This document shows, piece after piece, positions 17,419 to 25,324 of a stretch of 32,538 nt of DNA. Position numbers and translations under genes: made by a program. Origin of the DNA: a bacterium BMS3Bbin13 (lineage in GTDB: Bacteria; Pseudomonadota; Gammaproteobacteria; 21-64-14). Numbering within the stretch: the stretch's first letter is position 1; every line of letters starts with the position of its first letter. The stretch lies in contig BDTW01000057.1 in assembly GCA_002897735.1 (NCBI GenBank), positions 1 through 32,538 on the forward strand, in the 5' to 3' direction. A model generated the notes under the pieces. The model saw only the letters and a list, made by a program, of their open reading frames with translations, was not told the DNA's origin and ran no database searches.

Positions 17419-18093
17419 TTACGTCGCCCCCCGGATCTCGAAACGCTCGAACCTCCGCGCGAGTCCGTCCCGCACCGCCCGCCAAGCGCCGTCCCCGGCG
17501 GGCGAGCCGCCGGGGCGGCGCATCTGCCACACATAGCGACGTACCCCATGCTCTGCGAGCCAATGCCCCAAACCAAGCAGTTCCTCCGGCGTCGCCCCCT
17601 CGTAGATCGTGGTGCGCACCTCGTGGTCGACGCCGCTGCCGATCACCAGCTCCAGGCTGCGCCGAAACCGCCCGCCCGCGCCCCGAACCCCGGTGATGGC
17701 CGTGTAGCGCTCGATCGGACCCTTGGCGTCGAGCCCGATCCAATCGAGATCCGCGAGGACCGGTTCCAACCGCTGCGGATAGATGCCGGCCGTGTGCAGC
17801 CCGATCTGGAAGCCCAGGGCCTTCACCTGTACCACGGCCGCCGCCAGCGCCCGCTGCGCCGTGGGTTCGCCGCCGCTGAACACCACGCCGTCCAGCAATC
17901 CGCGGCGTCGCTCGAGAAAGACCCGCACCTCCTCCCAGGCGGGTCCGTTCCTTTCCGCCGGCGGCAACAGGTGCGGGTTGTGGCAGTAGCCGCAACGCCA
18001 CGGGCAGCCCTGGCAGAAGACGACCGCCGCCAGGCGCCCGGGGAGATCGATGGTGGTAAGCGGCGTGAGCCCGCCTACGCGAAGCTCCTGCAC
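17419..18093 (-). CDS. nrdG: Anaerobic ribonucleotide reductase activating enzyme (radical SAM)
   Basis: NrdG uses S-adenosylmethionine and a [4Fe-4S] cluster to place the glycyl radical on NrdD. The 224-aa protein has the radical-SAM motif CPWRCGYC (C30, C34, C37) with an additional C27 just before it, then FSGGEPTAQ (SAM-binding GGE), GLHTAG and WIGLDAKG. The start is GTG at 18093, inside the end of the preceding small gene, with GGGAGG upstream; overlap is 19 nt, so translation is probably coupled. It belongs to the longer NrdG type that accompanies NrdD with an ATP cone. Confidence 0.92.
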   Translation of the reverse strand: MQELRVGGLTPLTTIDLPGRLAAVVFCQGCPWRCGYCHNPHLLPPAERNGPAWEEVRVFLERRRGLLDGVVFSGGEPTAQRALAAAVVQVKALGFQIGLHTAGIYPQRLEPVLADLDWIGLDAKGPIERYTAITGVRGAGGRFRRSLELVIGSGVDHEVRTTIYEGATPEELLGLGHWLAEHGVRRYVWQMRRPGGSPAGDGAWRAVRDGLARRFERFEIRGAT

Positions 18094-18281
18094 TGCTCGG
18101 CCGCCTCCCGATGCGGCGCCGTCTGCGCGCGCACCTCGCGAAAGTGCCGGCGCTCAGCGTGCTCGGACTGCTTGCCGGGATTGAACTCCGACACCGGCCG
18201 GTGATAGCCCATTACGCGCGTCCAAACCTCGCAGGGTTGGCGCTCCTCGTCCGTCAACGTGATCGTAGTACCCTCGGTCAT
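18075..18281 (-). CDS. nrdD: Separate glycyl-radical subunit/domain of anaerobic ribonucleotide reductase
   Basis: The 68-aa protein contains CEVWTRVMGYHRPVSEFNPG followed by KQSEHAERRHF, the C-terminal glycyl-radical segment of class III reductases; the radical-bearing residue should be G25 in RVMGY. The large NrdD upstream lacks this segment. The small gene has its own strong ribosome site (AGAGGAG, 7-8 nt before ATG 18281), 42 nt after the nrdD stop. It is in the same frame as nrdD, separated by one TAG. It overlaps nrdG by 19 nt. The simplest reading is a two-polypeptide NrdD in which this piece docks in the active site, as YfiD/GrcA does for pyruvate formate-lyase. TAG readthrough is less likely, since TAG is an ordinary stop here (hisB) and the ribosome site is good. 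Confidence 0.85.
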   Translation of the reverse strand: MTEGTTITLTDEERQPCEVWTRVMGYHRPVSEFNPGKQSEHAERRHFREVRAQTAPHREAAEQCRSFA

Positions 18282-18323
18282 TTCGGTGCTCCTCTTTTCG
18301 GATGGAACCTCGCGCGGCCGGGA

Positions 18324-20381
18324 CTAGGCGCCCGCGCACCCGCGCTTGCGCGCGAGAATCTCCTCGTCGCAATGCGGGCAGAACTTGTGTTCGCCGGCCA
18401 GGTAGCCGTGCTTCGGACAGATCGAGAAGGTCGGCGTCACCGTGAGATACGGCAGCCGGAAGCGCTCCAGCGCCCGGCGCACGAGGCGCTTGCAGGCCTC
18501 CGCACTCGAGATCCGCTCGCTCATGTAGAGGTGCAGCACCGTGCCGCCGGTGTAGCGGCGCTGGAGCGCCTCCTGGCGTTCGAGCGCCTCGAAGGGGTCG
18601 TCCGTGAACCCCACCGGAAACTGGGTCGAGTTCGTGTAATAGGGCTTCTCGGGCGTACCCGCCTGGAGGATGCCCGGGAAGCGACGGCGGTCCTCCTTGG
18701 CGAGGCGATAGGTCGTGCCCTCCGCCGGTGTCGCTTCCAGATTGTAGAGACGCCCGGTCTCCTCCTGGAAGGCGACGATGCGCCCGCGCACATGATCGAG
18801 CAGCCGGCAGGCGAACTCGTGTCCCCACGGCGTGGTGATATCGTGCTCGTCCCCGGTGAAATTGCGGATCATCTCGTTGACGCCGTTCACCCCCAGCGTC
18901 GAGAAGTGGTTGCGCAGCGTGCCCAGATAGCGCTTCGTGTACGGGAACAGCCCCTCGTCGATCAGGCGCTGAATGACCTTGCACTTGATCTCGAGGCTCG
19001 ACTTTCCCAACTCCAGCAATACGTCCAGGCGCGCGAACAGCGCATGCTCGTCGCCACGGTAGAGATATCCGAGGCGCGCGCAGTTGATGGTCACCACCCC
19101 GATGGAGCCGGTCTGCTCGGCCGATCCGAACAGACCGTTTCCGCGCTTGAGCAGCTCGCGCAGATCGAGCTGCAGCCGACAGCACATCGAGCGGACCATG
19201 CGCGGCTCCAGGTCGGAGTTGATGAAATTCTGGAAATACGGCAGCCCGTACTTCGCCGTCATCTCGAACAGCCGCGTGGCGTTCTCCGAGTCCCACGGGA
19301 ACTCGGAGGTGATGTTGTAGGTGGGGATCGGGAAGGTAAAGACGCGACCCTTGGCGTCGCCGGCCGTCATGACCTCGATGTAGACGCGGTTGATGAGGTC
19401 CATCTCCGGGCCCAGTTCGCCGTAGGTGAACGCCATCTCCTCGCCCCCGATCACCGGGTGCTGTTCCCGCAGGTCCTCGGGGCAGACCCAGTCGAAGGTG
19501 AGATTGGTGAACGGGGTCTGCGTGCCCCAGCGCGAGGGGACGTTGAGGTTGAAGACGAGTTCCTGGATGTTCTGGCGCACCGCCTCATAGGACAGTGCGT
19601 CCTTGCGCACGAAGGGTGCGAGATAGGTGTCGAAGGAGCTGAACGCCTGGGCGCCCGCCCACTCGTTCTGCAGCGTCCCCAGGAAATTCACCATCTGGCC
19701 TACCGCGCTCGAGAGGTGCCGCGGCGGGCCCGCCTCCACTTTCCCCGGCACACCGTTCAGGCCCTCGGCGAGCAGCGTGCGCAGCGACCACCCCGCACAG
19801 TAGCCGCACAGCATATCGAGGTCGTGGATATGCAGATCGGCATTGCGGTGCGCCTCGCCCACCTCCGGCGGATAGACGTGGCTGAGCCAGTAGTTGGCGA
19901 TCACCTTACCCGAGACGTTCAAGATCAGGCCGCCCAGCGAATACCCCTGATTGGCGTTGGCATGCACCCGCCAGTCGGCGCGCGTGAGGTACTCCTGGAC
20001 CGAGGATTCCACGTCCACCAGCGTCCTGCGGTCTTCGCGCAACCGGCGGTGCTGCTCGCGATAGAGCGCATAGGCGCGCGCCACGCGGTAGTGGCCGGCG
20101 CGCATCAGACACAGTTCCACCCGATCCTGAATGTCCTCGACGTGAATGGTATCGCCGGGGTTCAGGTGACGAACGAGCCCTTCGGTGACCTGCGCCGCCA
20201 GCGCCCGCACCGTGAGCGCGACGCCCTCGGCATGGTCGCCGCCGTCCACGGCCAGGAAGGCCCGGGTCATGGCGTATTCGATTTTGCGCGGGTCGAACGC
20301 CACCGCCTCGCCGTTGCGACGAATCGCGTGATAGACATCGGAACGGACGGGTGCCGCGAGGGTTTCGCAATTCGTATCCAT
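18324..20381 (-). CDS. nrdD: Anaerobic ribonucleoside-triphosphate reductase, catalytic subunit without the glycyl domain
   Basis: Class III reductases make dNTPs without oxygen. The 685-aa protein begins with an ATP-cone (about residues 15-105: RRNGEAVAFDPRKIEYAMTR onward) for allosteric control, followed by the ten-stranded barrel: GYSLGGLILN, SRWGTQTPFTNLTFD, MCCRLQLDLREL (with Cys expected to carry the thiyl radical), GSIGVVTINCARLGYL and STLGVNGVNEMIRNFTGDEH. The C-terminus has the zinc-type cluster CPKHGYLAGEHKFCPHC and then stops at TAG 18326-18324, before any RVxGY glycyl motif, which is on the next small gene. ATG 20381 follows AGGAAG. Its mRNA leader carries a cobalamin riboswitch. 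Confidence 0.93.
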   Translation of the reverse strand: MDTNCETLAAPVRSDVYHAIRRNGEAVAFDPRKIEYAMTRAFLAVDGGDHAEGVALTVRALAAQVTEGLVRHLNPGDTIHVEDIQDRVELCLMRAGHYRVARAYALYREQHRRLREDRRTLVDVESSVQEYLTRADWRVHANANQGYSLGGLILNVSGKVIANYWLSHVYPPEVGEAHRNADLHIHDLDMLCGYCAGWSLRTLLAEGLNGVPGKVEAGPPRHLSSAVGQMVNFLGTLQNEWAGAQAFSSFDTYLAPFVRKDALSYEAVRQNIQELVFNLNVPSRWGTQTPFTNLTFDWVCPEDLREQHPVIGGEEMAFTYGELGPEMDLINRVYIEVMTAGDAKGRVFTFPIPTYNITSEFPWDSENATRLFEMTAKYGLPYFQNFINSDLEPRMVRSMCCRLQLDLRELLKRGNGLFGSAEQTGSIGVVTINCARLGYLYRGDEHALFARLDVLLELGKSSLEIKCKVIQRLIDEGLFPYTKRYLGTLRNHFSTLGVNGVNEMIRNFTGDEHDITTPWGHEFACRLLDHVRGRIVAFQEETGRLYNLEATPAEGTTYRLAKEDRRRFPGILQAGTPEKPYYTNSTQFPVGFTDDPFEALERQEALQRRYTGGTVLHLYMSERISSAEACKRLVRRALERFRLPYLTVTPTFSICPKHGYLAGEHKFCPHCDEEILARKRGCAGA

Positions 20382-20547
20382 GGCGCTTCCTGAGCCGGGC
20401 TCGTTCGGGATGGGCGCCTGCGCGGACCGCTGGGGGGAGAGGGCGCAACCCCGGCGCCGGGCGCGGCGCGGGCATATCGACCCCTCACCCGAAGCCTGTG
20501 TCGCGAAGGCCTGGGCGTATCACGGACCGGGCGCCGGGCCCGGCTCG

Positions 20548-20757
20548 ACCTCCGACAGGTCTTCGGACTCGGGGGCGGGCCGTGCCCGGTTGGGCACGGC
20601 GACCTCGACACACGGCTTCCCATCCCCGCGGGACAGTGCCTGGGATCCGCCGGACCCCGCGTGTGCCTCGTTCCCCCTCACCGCTGCGCGTCAGTCCCGG
20701 ATTTGCACCGGGTTCCCTTTTTCGGCCGACCCTACATATTGGGTCGACGCCGGAGGT
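20548..20757 (-). ncRNA. Cobalamin (AdoCbl) riboswitch upstream of nrdD
   Basis: On the minus strand the leader shows the ordered cobalamin-riboswitch landmarks: P1 ACCTCCG (20757-20751) pairing with CGGAGGT (20554-20548); GGGAACCCGGTGCAAATCCG and GGGACTG; the GCACTG and GGGAAGCC elements; and the B12 box GTCCGAAGACCTG. The 166-nt stretch from P1 to the nrdD ATG would be the expression platform. In it GAGCCGGGC (20546-20538), just after P1, is complementary to GCCCGGCTC (20400-20392) directly before the AGGAAG ribosome site, which suggests control of translation. Known biology: such switches shut B12-independent reductases when a B12-dependent class II enzyme can work. Confidence 0.92.
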
Positions 20758-20764
20758 AAGGCAC

Positions 20765-20793
20765 AAGATAAGGGGTAAATGCGGGGAACACAA
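20765..20793 (-). promoter_or_regulatory. Candidate sigma-70 promoter of the nrdD operon
   Basis: Minus strand: TTGTGT (20793-20788), 17-nt spacer, TATCTT (20770-20765). Matches are 3/6 and 4/6, but the position is apt: transcription would begin about 20758, exactly at the first base pair of the riboswitch P1 stem. Confidence 0.45.
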
Positions 20794-20909
20794 GGGGCAC
20801 CACCGAAGCGGCCACGCCCCTGCCCGCCCGCCCTGCGGCCCGCCCCCCGCTACTTGGGAGACGCCCCGCGGCCGGGCGCCGGTGATCTCGTCGATCCGAT
20901 AATCCGGGT

Positions 20910-20925
20910 TGTCACGAAGCTTACA
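20910..20925 (+). promoter_or_regulatory. NifA upstream activator site for nifU
   Basis: TGTCACGAAGCTTACA matches the NifA consensus TGT-N10-ACA exactly and lies about 97 nt before the -24/-12 promoter of nifU, the usual distance for activation through DNA looping. Confidence 0.7.
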
Positions 20926-21022
20926 AGGATCGCGCCCCGTGTACGTGCCCCACCCGCCCACACCCACGAGCGCACTCTGAAAAACTTAGTGGAAACAATG
21001 CATCCACGATTCCGATCCGGTG

Positions 21023-21038
21023 TGGCATGCGGCTTGCA
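21023..21038 (+). promoter_or_regulatory. Sigma-54 (-24/-12) promoter of nifUS
   Basis: TGGCATGCGGCTTGCA has the GG and GC dinucleotides at the required spacing of RpoN promoters (TGGCAC-N5-TTGCA). It is 58 nt before the nifU ATG and downstream of a NifA site. Together they indicate nitrogen- and oxygen-regulated expression through NifA. Confidence 0.8.
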
Positions 21039-21096
21039 CACCGCCGGTCTACCCACCGGGGAAGCGCACCGACGATCACCAGACAGGGGTACGGCC

Positions 21097-21993
21097 ATGT
21101 GGGACTACTCGGAAAAGGTCAAGGACCACTTCTTCAATCCCAGGAACGCGGGCACGGTGGACGACGCCAACGCGATGGGAGAGGTGGGCTCGATCTCCTG
21201 CGGCGATGCGTTGCGCCTCACGCTGCGGGTCGACCCGACCGACGAAGTCATACTGGACGCCGGCTTCCAGACCTTCGGCTGCGGTTCCGCCATCGCCTCC
21301 TCGTCGGCGTTGACCGAGATCATCAAGGGCATAACGCTGGACCAGGCGATGAAGGTGAGCAACCGGGACATCGCCGACTATCTGGACGGCCTGCCGCCGG
21401 AAAAGATGCACTGCTCGGTCATGGGGCGCGAGGCCCTGCGGGCGGCGGTGGCCGACTACCGCGGCGAGGAGTGGAGAGACGACCGCGAGGAAGGCGCACT
21501 GGTGTGCAAGTGCTTCGCCGTCGACGCCGTGATGATCGAGGAGACGATACGCGCCAACGGCCTGCATACGGTGGAAGACGTGACCCATTACACCAAGGCG
21601 GGCGGCGGTTGCACTTCCTGCCACGAGGCCATCGAAGAGATCCTCGCCAAGGTGTCGGCCGGGAGGGACGGGACTCTCGATCCCGCGGCGGTCGAACCGG
21701 CCGCAATCGAACCGGTCGCGGCCGGCGCCCTGACCAACCTGCAGCGTATCCGCCGCATCGAGGCGGTGATTGCGTCCCTGCGGCCCCGGCTGCAGGCCGA
21801 TCACGGCGACGTGGAACTCGTGGACGTGGACGGGGACACGGTCTACGTGAATATGACCGGCGCCTGCTCGGGCTGTCAGATGGCGTCCATGACCCTGGGC
21901 GGCATCCAGCAGCGGTTGATCGAGGACCTGGGGGAGTTCATCCGGGTGGCGCCGGCCGGCCGGATGCCGCGTGCCGCACGCGGGGGGGGCTGA
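21097..21993 (+). CDS. nifU: Nitrogenase Fe-S cluster scaffold protein NifU
   Basis: NifU receives sulfur from NifS and builds Fe-S clusters for nitrogenase. All three modules are present in 298 aa: the IscU-like domain with C35, C62 and C106; a central [2Fe-2S] ferredoxin-like domain with C137, C139, C172 and C175 (VCKCF and [11 protein letters not shown]); and the C-terminal Nfu domain with C257/C260 in [23 protein letters not shown] 21097 ([19 protein letters not shown]) is the family start; the longer open frame upstream runs through the sigma-54 promoter. nifS follows after 3 nt. Confidence 0.97.
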   Translation: MWDYSEKVKDHFFNPRNAGTVDDANAMGEVGSISCGDALRLTLRVDPTDEVILDAGFQTFGCGSAIASSSALTEIIKGITLDQAMKVSNRDIADYLDGLPPEKMHCSVMGREALRAAVADYRGEEWRDDREEGALVCKCFAVDAVMIEETIRANGLHTVEDVTHYTKAGGGCTSCHEAIEEILAKVSAGRDGTLDPAAVEPAAIEPVAAGALTNLQRIRRIEAVIASLRPRLQADHGDVELVDVDGDTVYVNMTGACSGCQMASMTLGGIQQRLIEDLGEFIRVAPAGRMPRAARGGG

Positions 21994-21996
21994 GCC

Positions 21997-23205
21997 ATGG
22001 CCGGCATCTATCTGGACAACAACGCCACCACCTGCGTCGACCCGGCGGTCGTCGACGCCATGCTGCCGTTCTTCACGGAGCAGTTCGGGAACCCCTCCTC
22101 GCTGCACGGCTTCGGCAGCCAAGTGGGAAGGGCCATCCGGCAGGCGCGACGCCGGGTGCAGGAGCTGCTGGGCGCCGAGTACGACTCCGAGATCATCTTC
22201 ACTTCCTGCGGGACGGAATCAGACTCCACCGCGATCCTCTCGGCCCTCAAGGCCCAACCGGACCGGCGCGAGATCATCACCACCACGGTGGAACATCCCG
22301 CGGTGTTGACCCTGTGCGAACACCTGGAAAAGGACGGCTATACCGTACACCGCCTCGGCGTGGACCGGCGCGGGCGCCTGGACCTGGACCGTTACCGCAG
22401 CCTGCTGTCCGGGCGGGTCGCCGTCGTGTCGGTGATGTGGGCGAACAACGAGACCGGCACTCTGTTTCCGGTCCGGGAGATGGCGGAGTCGGCCGCCGCC
22501 GCCGGCGTGATGTTCCACACCGACGCAGTACAGGCGGTGGGCAAGGTGTCCGTCGACCTCAAGCACACGGCCATCGACCTGCTGTCTTTGTCCGGCCACA
22601 AGCTGCACTCGCCCAAGGGCATCGGCGTACTGTACCTCAGGCGCGGCACACGTTTCCGGCCGCTGCTGCGGGGCGGACACCAGGAGCGCGGCCGCCGGGC
22701 CGGCACCGAGAACAGCGCCTCCATCGTCGCCCTGGGCAAGGCCGCCGAGCTGGCCATCGCACACATGGACTACGAAAACGGTGCCGTGCGCGCGATGCGG
22801 GACCGGCTGGAGGAAGGAATCCTGGCCGCGGTGCCCAACGCCTTTGTCACGGGCGACCCGGACCGGCGCCTGCCCAACACCACGAACATCGCCTTCGAGT
22901 ACATCGAGGGCGAGGCCATCCTGCTGTTGCTCAACAAGGACGGCATCGCCGCCTCCAGCGGTTCGGCCTGCACCTCGGGCTCGCTGGAGCCCTCCCATGT
23001 CATGCGCGCCATGGGTGTTCCCTATACCGCCGCCCACGGTACGGTGCGATTTTCCCTGTCGCGCTACAACACGATGGATGAGATCGAGCGGGTGATCGAA
23101 GCGGTGCCCCCCATCGTCGCACGGCTGCGCAAACTCTCGCCCTACTGGGCCGACGGTGCGCCGGTGAAAGACCCGGGAAAGGCCTTCGCACCCACCTACG
23201 CCTGA
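21997..23205 (+). CDS. nifS: Cysteine desulfurase NifS
   Basis: A pyridoxal-phosphate enzyme that takes sulfur from cysteine and hands it to NifU. The protein is 402 aa. PLP-binding K202 lies in LSLSGHKLHSPKG, the ring-stacking H100 in TTTVEHPAV, and D176/Q180 in FHTDAVQAVG. The persulfide-forming C325 is in SSGSACTSGSLEPSHV, the shorter loop typical of NifS/IscS. It begins 3 nt after nifU, with the start codon next to the nifU stop, so the two are co-translated. A 10-bp inverted repeat follows at about 23266-23292. Confidence 0.97.
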   Translation: MAGIYLDNNATTCVDPAVVDAMLPFFTEQFGNPSSLHGFGSQVGRAIRQARRRVQELLGAEYDSEIIFTSCGTESDSTAILSALKAQPDRREIITTTVEHPAVLTLCEHLEKDGYTVHRLGVDRRGRLDLDRYRSLLSGRVAVVSVMWANNETGTLFPVREMAESAAAAGVMFHTDAVQAVGKVSVDLKHTAIDLLSLSGHKLHSPKGIGVLYLRRGTRFRPLLRGGHQERGRRAGTENSASIVALGKAAELAIAHMDYENGAVRAMRDRLEEGILAAVPNAFVTGDPDRRLPNTTNIAFEYIEGEAILLLLNKDGIAASSGSACTSGSLEPSHVMRAMGVPYTAAHGTVRFSLSRYNTMDEIERVIEAVPPIVARLRKLSPYWADGAPVKDPGKAFAPTYA

Positions 23206-23271
23206 GACCCCGCTCATTTTCCCAAGGGCCGTTTCGCGCACCCTCCGGCGCGGATTTTTCCCGGCGGCCCT

Positions 23272-23287
23272 TGTTGGAAAGGCGACA
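23272..23287 (+). promoter_or_regulatory. NifA upstream activator site for nifV, inside a perfect inverted repeat
   Basis: TGTTGGAAAGGCGACA fits TGT-N10-ACA and is 85 nt before the nifV -24/-12 promoter. The dyad extends outward to CGGCCCTTGT...ACAAGGGCCG, a 10-bp perfect inverted repeat. In RNA this forms a hairpin downstream of nifS, so the same bases could serve as a weak terminator as well as the activator site. Confidence 0.65.
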
Positions 23288-23372
23288 AGGGCCGTGCCGG
23301 ATGTCCTCCAAGTAGCGGGCCGCCGTTGCGCCGGCGTGCGCTAACCCCCTGTTTTACGGGATGACGCGGGAT

Positions 23373-23388
23373 TGGCATGAGGGTTGCA
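23373..23388 (+). promoter_or_regulatory. Sigma-54 (-24/-12) promoter of nifV
   Basis: TGGCATGAGGGTTGCA, spaced as a RpoN promoter and nearly the same as that of nifU (TGGCATG...TTGCA). It lies 39 nt before the nifV ATG. Its own promoter separates nifV-TPR-nifW-nifZ from nifUS as a second NifA-controlled unit. Confidence 0.8.
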
Positions 23389-23427
23389 CCCGAGAGTGCG
23401 AGGGCGATGCCGCGAGGGAGCCGCATC

Positions 23428-24582
23428 ATGACCGTGTCCCGACCAAGCGTTGTGATCGACGATACCACCCTGCGAGACGGCGAGCAGTCGGCCGGGGTCG
23501 CCTTCACCCTGAAGGAGAAATTGGACATCGCGCGGCGCCTCGACGGCCTGGGGGTGCCGGAACTGGAGATCGGCATCCCGGCCATGGGCGCGCAGGAGTG
23601 CGACGGCATCCGGGCGGTGGCGGCGCTGGGCCTGCGGGCGCGGCTGCTGGTATGGAGCCGTATGCGGCGGGACGACCTGCTGGCCTGCGCCGGACTGGGG
23701 GTGCACATGGTGGACCTGTCGATACCGGTATCCGACCAGCAGATCCGCGGCAAACTCGGAAAGAACCGCCGGTTCGTCCTGCAGGCGGTGCGGCGTCACG
23801 TGGACCACGCGCTGGAGATGGGCCTGGAAGTGTGCGTGGGGGCCGAGGACGCCTCCCGGGCCGACCCCGGCTTTCTGCACCAAGTGGCGGAGACGGCGCA
23901 ACGTGCCGGCGCGCGCCGGTTCCGCTTCGCCGACACGGTCGGGGTGATGGAGCCCTTCCGGGTATTGACGGCGTTCCGGGAGCTGCATGCCGCCGTCGAT
24001 CTGGAACTGGAAATGCATGCCCATGACGATCTCGGCCTGGCAACCGCCAACTCCCTGGCCGCCGCGGTGGCCGGAGCGACCCACCTCAACACCACGGTCA
24101 ACGGCCTTGGAGAAAGGGCCGGCAATGCACCCCTGGAAGAGGTGGTGGTCGGACTGAAGCAACTCTACGGCTTCACGGTGGACGTCGACCTGCACGAGTT
24201 CCCGCCGCTGTCCGCTGCGGTGGAACGCGCCTCGGGCCGCCGGCTCTCCTGGCACAAGAGTCTGGCGGGCGCGGGCGCCTTCACCCACGAGGCGGGCATC
24301 CACGTGGACGGTCTGTTGAAGGATCCGATGAACTACCAGGGGGTGGACCCGGCGCTGGTGGGACGCCGGCACCGCTTCGTGCTCGGCAAACACTCGGGGC
24401 GGCGGGCGCTGCACCAAGCCTATGACGAACTCGGGATCGCACTGGAGGGACAGGAGCCGGCCCTGTTATTGGAACGCGTGCGCGGCTTCGTGATGCAGGC
24501 CAAACGGGCCCCCACGGGCCGGGACCTGGAGACGATGTACCGGGCACTGCGCAATGAGACGTGTACGGCGAGTCACGCATGA
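23428..24582 (+). CDS. nifV: Homocitrate synthase NifV
   Basis: NifV condenses acetyl-CoA and 2-oxoglutarate to homocitrate, the organic ligand of the nitrogenase FeMo-cofactor. A DRE-TIM barrel: DDTTLRDGEQSAGVAF near the start (R16/D17 of the active site), the metal-binding HAHDDLGLATANSLAAAVAG, and NTTVNGLGERAGNAPLEEV. With ATG 23428, preceded by GAGGGAG, it has 384 aa, as usual. The in-frame ATG at 23377 lies inside the sigma-54 promoter and cannot be the start; 23407 is possible but has no good ribosome site. Confidence 0.96.
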   Translation: MTVSRPSVVIDDTTLRDGEQSAGVAFTLKEKLDIARRLDGLGVPELEIGIPAMGAQECDGIRAVAALGLRARLLVWSRMRRDDLLACAGLGVHMVDLSIPVSDQQIRGKLGKNRRFVLQAVRRHVDHALEMGLEVCVGAEDASRADPGFLHQVAETAQRAGARRFRFADTVGVMEPFRVLTAFRELHAAVDLELEMHAHDDLGLATANSLAAAVAGATHLNTTVNGLGERAGNAPLEEVVVGLKQLYGFTVDVDLHEFPPLSAAVERASGRRLSWHKSLAGAGAFTHEAGIHVDGLLKDPMNYQGVDPALVGRRHRFVLGKHSGRRALHQAYDELGIALEGQEPALLLERVRGFVMQAKRAPTGRDLETMYRALRNETCTASHA

Positions 24583-24743
24583 CGCCGGCCCGGCCCCGTC
24601 GCGTGCCGACGACGAGCCGGCGGCCACGCAGATCGGGAAAACGGCGGCGGCCGAAGATCGAGGCGATTGCGAAAACTTCGGCGTGTGCGACGGCGGCGTG
24701 GCGAAGTTCGAAGCGCCCGTGCAAAAGATCGCCGGAGGTGAAC

Positions 24744-25277
24744 ATGGATCTGCTCGACTTTGATGGTAAAGGTCTGTATTTCGATGAGCCGCTGCCGGAG
24801 CAGGTGGGCAGGCTTTTGACCGAGGCCGCCCGGGCCTACGGCGGCGGGGCCGCGGAAATCCGGTTGTTGCGGGCCCATGCCCTGGCACCGGACAGCCTGA
24901 CCGTACTGGTTGCGCTGTATCGATTCCACTACTACCAGCACCGGCCGGCGGATGCCCTGAAGGTGGCCCGGAAGGCGTTGGAGGTATCGGGGGCCCGCCT
25001 GAATCTGCCGGCGAGTTGGCGCCAGGTCGGTGTCTACGACCTGGGCCGTGCGGCCATCCAGTCCATGGGCATAGTGCGCTTCTACCTGCTCGCCCTGAAG
25101 GGGGCCGGATATCTGTCCCTGCGCATGGGCGATATGGCGGAGGGTATCGCCATGCTGGGCAAGGTATGCGAACTGGACCCCAAGAACCGTATGGGTGCGG
25201 CCGCCCTGCTGGAACTGCTCAAAGACGACGCCGCGGGGACCGGCGCCGGGTTCGAGTACGCCGGGCGGGCGGATTGA
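24744..25277 (+). CDS. nif-cluster TPR-like protein of unknown function
   Basis: A 177-aa soluble helical protein. ATG 24744 directly follows GGAGGTGAAC. The centre reads LRAHALAPDSLTVLVALYRF followed by HYYQHRPADALKVARKALEV, and later GAGYLSLRMGDMAEGIAMLG followed by KVCELDPKN, both of TPR type. Similar short TPR proteins occur between nifV and nifW in other nif clusters that I recall, but they have no settled function; a role in holding nitrogenase maturation partners together is inference. It is 161 nt after nifV and 47 nt before nifW, in the same orientation. The frame upstream of 24744 is Arg-rich shadow. Confidence 0.75.
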   Translation: MDLLDFDGKGLYFDEPLPEQVGRLLTEAARAYGGGAAEIRLLRAHALAPDSLTVLVALYRFHYYQHRPADALKVARKALEVSGARLNLPASWRQVGVYDLGRAAIQSMGIVRFYLLALKGAGYLSLRMGDMAEGIAMLGKVCELDPKNRMGAAALLELLKDDAAGTGAGFEYAGRAD

Positions 25278-25324
25278 GACTTTCCGAGGCGCCCTCGGGC
25301 AGGACGGAAACGGAGGAACGACGA

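Noticed and set aside
18279-18326. TAG between nrdD and the glycyl ORF as pyrrolysine or programmed readthrough
   Set aside because: Other genes here (hisB) end in TAG normally, no pyl genes are visible, and the second ORF has its own AGAGGAG ribosome site and ATG. It remains a lesser alternative.
18111-20393. 760-codon plus-strand ORF opposite nrdD
   Set aside because: It is antisense shadow of nrdD, without any recognisable motif.
20779-21096. N-terminal extension of NifU
   Set aside because: It includes the NifA site and the -24/-12 promoter; [12 protein letters not shown] at 21097 is the family start.
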